From positions 1-39,757 of IMG/VR virus record IMGVR_UViG_3300029265_000403: a stretch of DNA of 39,757 bases; one strand, 5' to 3'. The notes beneath the pieces are model-generated. The model worked only from the letters and a program-made list of their open reading frames with translations. It was not told the origin of the DNA and did no database searches. Origin of the DNA: a virus. Position numbers and translations under genes: made by a program. This document shows, piece by piece, positions 16,382 through 23,893 of this stretch; within the stretch, counting starts at the first letter, position 1; each line of letters begins with the position of its first letter.

Positions 16382-18188
16382 ACCACAAGCAGAATCAGCA
16401 GGATTTGAACTAAAGATATCTAAAGGCCAAGAACAATTTTCATGGACTTCAAAGAAAGTGGAACAATTAATGCTAGCTATTGATGAAGGTTATAAGCCTA
16501 AGTCCACGCCATTCTATGAAGGTAATCCTAATCTAAGAAAAGGAAACATTGTATTTAATTATACACCAGATGAATTAAGAGAAATCAAAAGGTGCGCAAA
16601 AGATATTGTATACTTTGCTAATACCTATTGTACTGTAATGACAGATCATGGTTTACAGACAATTAATCTAAGACCTTACCAAGAAGAAATGCTAAGGCAA
16701 TTTCAAGCAGAGCGATTTAATGTTTGTCTTGCAAGTAGGCAAGTTGGTAAAACTATATGTTCATCTATTTTTATTGCATGGTATTCAGTATTTAACTTTG
16801 ATAAAAATTCGCTAATACTTTCAAATAAGGGTGCTACAACAAGAGAAATTATTGATAAAGGTAAAACTATATTAGAACATTTACCCTTCTTTATAAAGCC
16901 CGGTACTCTTAAATGGGATGTGTTTAACTCCAAGTTTGATAATGGTTGTAGGATCATAGGTCAAACTACAACTAAGAAAGCAGCAATTGGTTTTACTATT
17001 CATTTATTATTTATGGATGAGTTTGCCCATATACCTGCAAATTTTGTAGATACTTTTTATGAAAATGTATATCCTACAGTTTCAGCATCAACTAATTCTA
17101 AAGTAATAATTACCAGTACACCTAATGGCTTTAATAAATTTTATGATATTTATACTGCCGCTGATAAAGGGTTAAGTGAGTATACACCATTCCGAGTTGA
17201 TTGGTGGGATGTTCCAGGTAGGGATGATAAATGGGCACAACAAGAAATTGCTAATTTAGGTAGTGATGAAGCTTTTAACAGACAATACGGAAATCAATTT
17301 ATAGCAGGCTCTTCTTTATTATTAGGGGCCGCTAGTTTAAAAAAGCTTACTGAAAATCAAATAGAATTTGAACATAAAGAAATACCAGAATTTGATGATG
17401 CTGAAATTGATTACTCTGGTTTATTATGGAAGCCAGGTTTTAATTTAGATGAAATTGAAGAAGATTATAATTATTGGGTATTCTCTGTAGATATTGCAGA
17501 AGGTGTAGGTGGTGATTATTCTGTTATTAATATCTTTCAAGTAAAAATGCTAGATTTTAAAGATTGGAGTGGTGTAACAACGCCAGGAAGTTTTGTTGAC
17601 TTTTTTGGAATAAGCCAAGTAGGTAGATTTAGAAGTAATTCTCATACTATTGAAGAATTTGCAAAATCATTGTATATTTTATCATTTGATTTATTTTTCT
17701 CAGAAAATGTAAAACTAATTATAGAATGGAATATGTTTGGTGGTGAATTAATAAAAAGGATGGAAACAGTATTTCCTCAAAGAAATGAATTTGATGAAGA
17801 ATCAATCGTTAAATTTAAACACAGAGTAGATGCTAAGATAAAACAATTTGGCCTTAAGGTAAAGAAAGACAATAAACCAATTTTTTGTCAAAATTTTAAA
17901 AAATACATTTCGCAAAATAAAATTCAAATATTTGATAAAGAAACTGTAAAAGAATCTTCTACATTTGGAAAGCTACCTAACGGTTCATATGCAGGGCAAT
18001 TAGGTAATGATGATTTAATTATGACTTGTATAAACAGTTCAGAGTTCTTCACTACCTTAGATTTCTCTGATTTTGTTGAGGAGATTTATGATGTAATAGA
18101 TCCAAGCATACAAATTAAAATTGAAGAAATTTTAGAAAAAGATTCAAAGGGTGGGAATCTGAATTTTGATATCTATGACTTAGTATAA
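16374..18188 (+). CDS. gp17: Terminase large subunit (gp17-like)
   Basis: 604 residues; T4 gp17 has 610. The ATPase domain shows LRPYQEEML, Walker A ASRQVGKT at residues 120-127, Walker B LLFMDEFAH around Asp215, and the coupling motif ITSTPNG. The nuclease domain has the RNase-H-like acidic residues in VFSVDIAEGVGGDYS, LIIEWN and GNDDLIMTC. The protein pumps DNA through the portal and cuts the concatemer. It begins 8 bases inside the GroES-like gene, so capsid folding and packaging genes are translationally linked. No inteins or truncation seen. Confidence 0.95.
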   Translation: MAKPQAESAGFELKISKGQEQFSWTSKKVEQLMLAIDEGYKPKSTPFYEGNPNLRKGNIVFNYTPDELREIKRCAKDIVYFANTYCTVMTDHGLQTINLRPYQEEMLRQFQAERFNVCLASRQVGKTICSSIFIAWYSVFNFDKNSLILSNKGATTREIIDKGKTILEHLPFFIKPGTLKWDVFNSKFDNGCRIIGQTTTKKAAIGFTIHLLFMDEFAHIPANFVDTFYENVYPTVSASTNSKVIITSTPNGFNKFYDIYTAADKGLSEYTPFRVDWWDVPGRDDKWAQQEIANLGSDEAFNRQYGNQFIAGSSLLLGAASLKKLTENQIEFEHKEIPEFDDAEIDYSGLLWKPGFNLDEIEEDYNYWVFSVDIAEGVGGDYSVINIFQVKMLDFKDWSGVTTPGSFVDFFGISQVGRFRSNSHTIEEFAKSLYILSFDLFFSENVKLIIEWNMFGGELIKRMETVFPQRNEFDEESIVKFKHRVDAKIKQFGLKVKKDNKPIFCQNFKKYISQNKIQIFDKETVKESSTFGKLPNGSYAGQLGNDDLIMTCINSSEFFTTLDFSDFVEEIYDVIDPSIQIKIEEILEKDSKGGNLNFDIYDLV

Positions 18189-18207
18189 AAAGTAGATACT
18201 TGGTAGA

Positions 18208-18216
18208 TATATAAAA
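18208..18216 (+). promoter_or_regulatory. TATATAAAA box before sheath gene
   Basis: It lies 31 bases before the sheath ATG in a 59-base A-rich gap. This spacing would suit a -10 element with a short leader. Confidence 0.5.
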
Positions 18217-18247
18217 AAACTAATAAACAAAAAAAATATAATACAAG

Positions 18248-21200
18248 ATGGCACTAGATCCAAAAATCGCTTCTCTTAAAGCTGCAGGTACATATCGTTT
18301 CGAATTTGACAAAAGTCAAGTAGTAAGTATTCCTGCAAATCAAACACGACTTATAGTCGGTTTCTCTAGGACAGGCCCGTTTAATACTCCTGTCTTTATT
18401 CCAGATACAGCTTTCTTTAAGCAAGTATATGGTGATATTGATAGAACCTTAGAAAGAAAAGATTCTTTTTTCCACAGAAGCTGCTTGACAGCATTGGAAA
18501 GAGGACCAATTCTTGCACTAAATTTACTTACATTAACTTCAACTGATTTAGTATATGCTAATAGGTTTGCAACATCGGCTACGCCAGATGTTCAACGTAA
18601 CTTAGGATATCCTTCTGGAACAGACGGTTATGAATTCAGTAAGTTTTATAATACAGACAAATTCTGGTATCCAGATACTGATTCATTCTTAACTAACATG
18701 AACGCTAACACTAGCGTATTAGGTTCAGATAAAGTAAATGATTTCTTTGATATTGTTAATTTAGGACAAAATCCTATATCTGTAATTGCAAAAAAATCTG
18801 CACCTGGAAATGTTTTACCTTACCAAGTAACAGTTGAAGAATGGTATGGTTCTGCTAATGTACCAGGCTTTTTGGATAAAGATAGTTTAATATCTGACTT
18901 CTTTGTTGACGTCTTTGTGATAGACGGTAACTTTGGTGGTAAATTTGCAGATGTTGAACCTTATAAAAGATTTGAATCAGATCCAACATTCCAACAATAT
19001 TTTAGTGCAACAGAAGGATTAAAAAGAAGAGTATTAGATAACGATGCTACTGATACAAAAATTGCACAATTTTTTAATGAACCGGAAGTAAACTTAGTTG
19101 CAACTTATACTGCATGTTTAATTCCTGATTTTGTAGATCTATTAGGTAATAACCTTTTCGTTGAAAAAGTTATTAATGCTGATACTGCATCGACTGGTTT
19201 ATTCTGTACTGTAAATGAAGATTTATTTAGTGGAGATATACTTATTGATGGTGTTGCTGGTGGAATTGATCTAATAGGACATAATCTTGAATATACTCAA
19301 ACTGCAAGTTCTCAAACTGATATTAATATGTTATCATATAGTGGAACAATCGTTTCTGATTTAGCTTATGCTAGAACGGTAGAAGCTGGAACTGTAGCGG
19401 CTGTTACGACTAGTACTATGACAACATCAATAATATCTGGTGGAACTGACGTACAAATAGTAGCAACAAATTCAAATGCTGCTAAAGATGCAATATTTAC
19501 TGCAATGCAAACTATGACAGCAAATACTGCTACAACAGTAGGATCATTTATACAAGGAACAGTAGGGGCTACAACATTTTGGGTTCCAGTTACTTTAGTT
19601 ACAGCAGCTGCCGCAGGTGGTACTGTTACAAGTATACAAGTTTCAGCAGTTGGAGGTATAACGCCAGCAATAATGTTAAAAGCAACATATACATTTGTAA
19701 ATGAATCTGCAATTGACTTTATAGCTGATGAATTTCCATTAGCAAACGCAACAGCCGGTATTATAGGTGGTTACGGTTCTGCTCCATTAGCTGCATTTTC
19801 TATAGGAACATTAACCGATGGAGATGAAGCAGTTTACAATGTAGGTGGAGTTCAACAAACATCATTCTTAAGATTTGTTTCTACAACGTATGGTTTTATT
19901 CCAAGTGCTGTTCCAACAGGAACTCCTGCAGGAACGCCTTATGCAATATCTGATTCAGCTTATTTTCCATCTGCTGTAAGAATAATACCTTACCAAGATG
20001 CTGATTTTACAACTTTACAAGATCATGCTAATTTTACTTTAGATGGTGCAGGATTATTCCTAACATCTAAGGCAGTTGCAGTAGCAGCAAATACTTTAAA
20101 CGTACAAACATTAAAAGGATCAAATAATTTAACAATAGCTATTTTAGGTGATTCTAATAAAGAAACTGCTATCTTACCTAATCAAGTTGTAATAGATTCA
20201 ACAAACCCTCAAATTGCAAAAGTAATCGTAGGAAATTACTTAGTACATTCTGAAGGTAGTTCAACGGCGCCATCAAGATTAACAAGAATTAATTCTGTAA
20301 GAACAGCAACTCCTGCTGAATTTCCATTATCAATTCCTGCAGCTGGATCTGGTGTATTAGTAACAACTCAATCAGAGATTGATATTAATACTGTAAACTC
20401 TATATTATACGTGGAACTATATAGACCAATTGACAGATGGATAGATTTTTTAAATATCTTTGAATTACCTGGATATGCATATCCATTAACTAAATTACCA
20501 AATGGTACTAATTCAAGACAAAATGAAATATTAAGTCCAATTCTGTTAGGTACACAATTAGCTAACGCCTTAACTGATAGAGAAACTATTAACTTCCGTT
20601 ATTTAGTAGATACATTCGGAAATGGTATAGAAGCAAATTGTAAATCTATATTTACTAAATTATGTGGAGCAAGGAAAAATGCATTTGCAATTGTTAATGC
20701 ACCATCAGCAAAAGATTTTAGAACTAATACAAATCCAGTGTTTACAACAATAACTGGCCAACTATCTTCTAAGTTTATTGCAGAAGGTGGAGATCTTAGT
20801 AAAAACCCAACGATTAGATATTCGTTACCATCAGCAACAAGCGATGGTTCTTATGGTGGATATTATTATCCATTTGTAACAGTTAGAGATTTAGGTAAGA
20901 ATATAAACGTACCTCCTGCTGCAAACGTATCTAATAATTTTATACTTAAATATGAAAACGCATTACCTTGGTCAATCGTGGCTGGTGTAAGACGTGGAGT
21001 TATTGGTGGAAATGGGGTTGTAGGTTTAGAAATAAATCTTGATACAACAGATCGTAACTTTTTGGAACCATTCGGATTAAATCCAATTGTATTCCAAAGT
21101 GGAACAGGACCAACTATATTTGCAAATAAAACTGCTCAACAGGTTCCAAAATCTGCTTTAAGTTCTATTAACGTTAGAGAGGTTGTAATTTATATCCAAG

Positions 21201-21487
21201 ATGGTATAGATGCAATTCTTAAAAACTACTTATTTGAATTTAATACAGCTCAAACAAGATTAGAGATAAAAACATTAGCTGATAATTTCTTATCAACTGT
21301 TCAAAATGATGATGGAGTTTTTGATTATAGAAATATAATGGATGAAACTAATAATACACCAGAAGTTATTGATCAGAATGTAGGTATCCTAGATACATAT
21401 ATTGAACCAGTAAGAGGAATGGAAATTCTTGTACAAAGAACAACTATTCTAAGAACCGGTGCAATTAGTACAGGAAACTTCCAATAA
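18248..21487 (+). CDS. gp18: Tail sheath protein (gp18-like), unusually long
   Basis: 1079 residues against 659 in T4. The N-terminus (AAGTYRFEFDKSQ, then RLIVGFSRTGPFNTPVFI) and C-terminus (EPVRGMEILVQRTTILRTG) are typical of T4-type contractile sheaths, and RPIDRWIDFLNIFELPGYAYP marks the conserved C-terminal core. Between roughly residues 300 and 720 lies a Thr/Ala/Gly-rich, beta-type insertion (VAAVTTSTMTTSI and similar), probably one or more protruding surface domains. The sheath polymerises round the gp19 tube and contracts to drive it through the envelope. The tube gene follows 41 bases later, with its own TATATAAA box. Confidence 0.92.
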   Translation: MALDPKIASLKAAGTYRFEFDKSQVVSIPANQTRLIVGFSRTGPFNTPVFIPDTAFFKQVYGDIDRTLERKDSFFHRSCLTALERGPILALNLLTLTSTDLVYANRFATSATPDVQRNLGYPSGTDGYEFSKFYNTDKFWYPDTDSFLTNMNANTSVLGSDKVNDFFDIVNLGQNPISVIAKKSAPGNVLPYQVTVEEWYGSANVPGFLDKDSLISDFFVDVFVIDGNFGGKFADVEPYKRFESDPTFQQYFSATEGLKRRVLDNDATDTKIAQFFNEPEVNLVATYTACLIPDFVDLLGNNLFVEKVINADTASTGLFCTVNEDLFSGDILIDGVAGGIDLIGHNLEYTQTASSQTDINMLSYSGTIVSDLAYARTVEAGTVAAVTTSTMTTSIISGGTDVQIVATNSNAAKDAIFTAMQTMTANTATTVGSFIQGTVGATTFWVPVTLVTAAAAGGTVTSIQVSAVGGITPAIMLKATYTFVNESAIDFIADEFPLANATAGIIGGYGSAPLAAFSIGTLTDGDEAVYNVGGVQQTSFLRFVSTTYGFIPSAVPTGTPAGTPYAISDSAYFPSAVRIIPYQDADFTTLQDHANFTLDGAGLFLTSKAVAVAANTLNVQTLKGSNNLTIAILGDSNKETAILPNQVVIDSTNPQIAKVIVGNYLVHSEGSSTAPSRLTRINSVRTATPAEFPLSIPAAGSGVLVTTQSEIDINTVNSILYVELYRPIDRWIDFLNIFELPGYAYPLTKLPNGTNSRQNEILSPILLGTQLANALTDRETINFRYLVDTFGNGIEANCKSIFTKLCGARKNAFAIVNAPSAKDFRTNTNPVFTTITGQLSSKFIAEGGDLSKNPTIRYSLPSATSDGSYGGYYYPFVTVRDLGKNINVPPAANVSNNFILKYENALPWSIVAGVRRGVIGGNGVVGLEINLDTTDRNFLEPFGLNPIVFQSGTGPTIFANKTAQQVPKSALSSINVREVVIYIQDGIDAILKNYLFEFNTAQTRLEIKTLADNFLSTVQNDDGVFDYRNIMDETNNTPEVIDQNVGILDTYIEPVRGMEILVQRTTILRTGAISTGNFQ

Positions 21488-21505
21488 GAGGTTAGTTAAG
21501 ACGAA

Positions 21506-21514
21506 TATATAAAA
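21506..21514 (+). promoter_or_regulatory. TATATAAAA box before tube gene
   Basis: It sits 14 bases before the tube ATG, within the short sheath-tube gap. Same motif class as elsewhere. Confidence 0.45.
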
Positions 21515-21528
21515 AAACAAAATAAATT

Positions 21529-22083
21529 ATGCCGTTACCACATTATACCCAGTCAAGGGCCAGTAGCCAAAGGTACGAACCTATACAGGCGAACCTTTTT
21601 GAGGTAACTGTATTTTCACCATTAGGGGATGATACAGGACTTATCTTAGAGCAAGTAAACTCAATTGGAGGTTTAAATAACTTAAACCCATCGATTGATC
21701 CAGTAGGTCAAAAATATAAATTTGCCGATAGGTCATACGCAGGTATGCCAGGTCAAACTTTTGTTGATCTAGCTCTTAACTTCAGTCTTAACTTGAATGA
21801 AGCTAATGAAAACTATATCTATAATACATTCCGTAATTGGAGCAATATAATCTATGATCCATTAACTGGTGAAATGGGATTAAAGAAAGATTACGTAGGT
21901 AGTATGATAATTGTTCAATATAATAGAGCAGGAGATATTTTCAGAAAGATTACATTTAAAGATGTATTCCCAATTTTGCAAATGGATTTTGTGGATGAAC
22001 TAAACTATACTACTCCAGACGCAGTTGATTTAACAATGACTTATCGTTGTGATCATTGGGTTGAAGAGAACGTAGGATCGTAA
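21529..22083 (+). CDS. gp19: Tail tube protein (gp19-like)
   Basis: 184 residues; T4 gp19 has 163. Features include an N-terminal RYEPIQANLFEVTVF strand, a central FADRSYAGMPGQT loop, and the YNTFRNWSNIIYDPLTGEMGLKKDY block characteristic of T4-family tubes, ending with DLTMTYRCDHW. Hexamers stack to form the inner tube inside the sheath, with length set by the tape measure. It follows the sheath gene as in T4 and is closed by a strong terminator. Confidence 0.92.
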   Translation: MPLPHYTQSRASSQRYEPIQANLFEVTVFSPLGDDTGLILEQVNSIGGLNNLNPSIDPVGQKYKFADRSYAGMPGQTFVDLALNFSLNLNEANENYIYNTFRNWSNIIYDPLTGEMGLKKDYVGSMIIVQYNRAGDIFRKITFKDVFPILQMDFVDELNYTTPDAVDLTMTYRCDHWVEENVGS

Positions 22084-22101
22084 TATAAATTAATTTAATA
22101 T

Positions 22102-22138
22102 AAACTGGGATTGTTTTTATAGCTATCCCAGTTTTTTT
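22102..22138 (+). terminator. Rho-independent terminator after tube gene
   Basis: AAACTGGGAT (22102-22111) pairs perfectly with ATCCCAGTTT (22125-22134) and runs into a seven-T tract. It separates the sheath-tube unit from the endonuclease and baseplate genes. Confidence 0.9.
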
Positions 22139-22152
22139 ACCTTCGCCTTAAT

Positions 22153-22172
22153 ATATAATATAAATTATATAA
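22153..22172. promoter_or_regulatory. AT palindrome before GIY-YIG gene, possible operator
   Basis: ATATAAT (22153-22159) and ATTATAT (22164-22170) form a 7-bp inverted repeat 11 bases before the ATG. The overlapping 15-mer ATATAAATTATATAA (22158-22172) recurs exactly at 27335-27349 before the exonuclease gene. A ribbon-helix-helix protein binding here would be autoregulatory; that is inference. Confidence 0.4.
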
Positions 22173-22181
22173 TATAGAAAC

Positions 22182-22652
22182 ATGATTATCTATAAATTAC
22201 AACAAGAAAAAACAAACAAAGTTTATATAGGTTATTCAGTAAATGATAACCCTAATAACTTTGGTACAGGAAAATACATTAAACGAGCAGTAAAGGATTT
22301 TGGAACTAGAGCATTTAAGCGAGAAGTTATGGAAGTCTTTAAAGCTGATGAATCGTTAAGTGATGTTTTAAAAAGAGTAGAGCATTGGATTAATAAATTT
22401 AAATCTGATAATCCTAAATATGGTTTTAATGAAACTGTACAGGAGCTTATTCCACAAAGAAAAAGATTAACTAAAAAATTGCAAGTATTATTAACTCCTA
22501 GTGATGAAGATAGTCTTAATGCAATTATTATACAAAAATCAATGGAAAATAGAATTAAACCTGTTGCCATTTCAAGATATGTTAGACAGTTAATAGTAGA
22601 GCATATAGTTGAAGAAACAACCACAGAGAAAAAATTAATAAAAAACAATTAA
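22182..22652 (+). CDS. GIY-YIG endonuclease-like protein with RHH-type C-terminus
   Basis: 156 residues. The N-terminal domain has IIYKLQ, then KVYIGYS (the GIY...YIG pair), then FGTGKYIKRAVKDFG and FKREVMEVF. These are the strands and helix of Seg-like GIY-YIG homing nucleases; a Glu in the RVEHWINKF helix could be the metal ligand. The C-terminal part (PSDEDSLNAII, then KPVAISRYVRQLIVEHI) resembles a ribbon-helix-helix DNA-binding domain. Homing endonucleases are common free-standing insertions between phage structural genes, and this one sits between a terminator and the baseplate genes. Activity is uncertain, since the GIY is degenerate (IIY-KL). Confidence 0.65.
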   Translation: MIIYKLQQEKTNKVYIGYSVNDNPNNFGTGKYIKRAVKDFGTRAFKREVMEVFKADESLSDVLKRVEHWINKFKSDNPKYGFNETVQELIPQRKRLTKKLQVLLTPSDEDSLNAIIIQKSMENRIKPVAISRYVRQLIVEHIVEETTTEKKLIKNN

Positions 22653-22655
22653 ATA

Positions 22656-23651
22656 ATGTCAGAGCACGAAGAAAATATTAAGAAGGAATTTGCAGCAGCT
22701 GAAGGTATACCAGTAGAAGCTACAGAAACTCCTAGAGATGTAGTTACAGGTTTAGGAAAGGTTGATGTTGCTAGACAAATGAATAAAGTTACTAATGATG
22801 ATCCTGAAGTTCAGAGATTAAATGCAATGGTAGGTTATACTCGTTTGGATCTTAACAGCTTTCCGTCAAAAGGTAAATTTTATAGAGAAGATTTTGAAAT
22901 TCATATTAGACCTGCAAAGGTTGCTGAGGTTAGAACCTTTTCTACAATTGATGAAAATAACCTAAAGGAAGTAGACGAAGGTTTAAATAACATTGTAGTA
23001 TCATGTTCTAAAGTAACGTATGGTACGCAAAGAGGATCTTATAAGGATATTCTTGAAGAAGATAGAATTTATTTAATACTATCAATTAGAGAGTTAACCT
23101 TTAAAACTGGTGAGCAAACATTAATGATGCCAATAAGTAGAAAATCATGTAAGACTTCTAGTTGTAATTCTCAAGAATCTGTAGAATTAAGAACAGATAA
23201 TTTACAGTTTAATTCTGTTGTAGAAAGATTTGAAAAATACTATGATGAAGCTGATAAATGTTATTCGGTTGCAACAAAAAATTATGGTATTATTAAAATG
23301 GCTCCACCGACAATAGGTGTAATGAGGGCGATAACTGATTATATCAGAGATAGAGAAGAGAAAAACCAAAGCTGGGATAAATCTACTCTAGCTATCTTAC
23401 CTTATCTACAGAGAGAATGGAGAGGTTGGAATGAAAAAGATATATTCTCTAAGATTACATCTTTTCAAGGATGGGATGCTACAAAATATACAATTGTCTA
23501 CAGATTAGCTGAAGATATGAAAGTCGGTGTTAAACCGGAGATGGTATTTCCATGTAAAAGCTGCGGTGAGGGGGTCACCGTTCCGCTAACGTTTCCCGGC
23601 GGTATCAAGGCTTTGTTCCTTATTCCAGATATCTCTACTGAACTTCTTTAA
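22656..23651 (+). CDS. gp26: gp26-like baseplate/tail-assembly protein
   Basis: 331 residues; T4 gp26 has 208. After a charged N-terminal 65 residues, LDLNSFPSKGKFYREDFEIHI and KVAEVRTFSTIDENNLKEVDE match the T4 base-plate (gp26) family pattern 'L-P-S-x-G-x-F-Y ... I-x-I-R-P'. Two Cys pairs (SCKTSSC and PCKSCG) suggest a zinc site. The gene is directly upstream of a short ORF and the tape measure gene, the slot held by tail-assembly chaperones in other long-tailed phages. Its last codons, CTT CTT TAA, look like a +1 slip site into the following frame. Codon use from about 23556 to 23626 is unusually GC-rich. Confidence 0.65.
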   Translation: MSEHEENIKKEFAAAEGIPVEATETPRDVVTGLGKVDVARQMNKVTNDDPEVQRLNAMVGYTRLDLNSFPSKGKFYREDFEIHIRPAKVAEVRTFSTIDENNLKEVDEGLNNIVVSCSKVTYGTQRGSYKDILEEDRIYLILSIRELTFKTGEQTLMMPISRKSCKTSSCNSQESVELRTDNLQFNSVVERFEKYYDEADKCYSVATKNYGIIKMAPPTIGVMRAITDYIRDREEKNQSWDKSTLAILPYLQREWRGWNEKDIFSKITSFQGWDATKYTIVYRLAEDMKVGVKPEMVFPCKSCGEGVTVPLTFPGGIKALFLIPDISTELL

Positions 23652-23652
23652 A
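23646..23652 (+). other. Candidate +1 frameshift site CTT-TAA-A
   Basis: The gp26-like frame ends CTT (23646-23648) TAA. Slipping CTT to TTT (23647-23649) and continuing with AAA (23650-23652) enters the next ORF's frame, which is open from 23590. This is the geometry of the bacterial prfB site (CTT TGA). A fusion would be about 407 residues. Confidence 0.5.
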
Positions 23653-23676
23653 GTTAGAGTATTATTATTAGAAAAG

Positions 23677-23880
23677 TTGCATCTCCAACCTTCAGAGTTG
23701 GATTTGCTTCCTTTCTATGAATATGAGTACACATTAGAAATCTATAATGACTTGTTGAAAGAGCGCAATAAGCAAGAGCAACAAAATACTAAAGACACCA
23801 ACGATAAATACAATATGGATGGGATGGCTAGTAAATTTAAAACCCCTACAATGCCAAAAATCTCCATGCCTAAATTTTAA
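23677..23880 (+). CDS. Short downstream partner of gp26-like protein, probably read by frameshift
   Basis: 67 residues if started at TTG 23677; 76 if entered by +1 slip at 23650. The conserved-looking core is PSELDLLPFYEYEYTLEIYNDLL, then a Gln/Asn/Lys-rich linker and a repetitive tail (KTPTMPKISMPKF). There is no ATG or GTG in the frame before the conserved core, and TTG starts are rare here, which is why I favour frameshift entry. The 'L-P-F-Y-E-Y-E' motif recurs in short proteins next to T4-type baseplate genes. The gene ends 13 bases before the tape measure ATG. A sequencing or assembly indel is the main alternative. Confidence 0.6.
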   Translation: MHLQPSELDLLPFYEYEYTLEIYNDLLKERNKQEQQNTKDTNDKYNMDGMASKFKTPTMPKISMPKF

Positions 23881-23893
23881 AAATAAAATCTAA

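Noticed and set aside
22232-22648. Minus-strand open frame of 138 codons opposite the GIY-YIG gene
   Set aside because: The plus-strand frame has recognisable domains and proper spacing to its neighbours. The antisense frame shows only composition-driven hydrophobicity.
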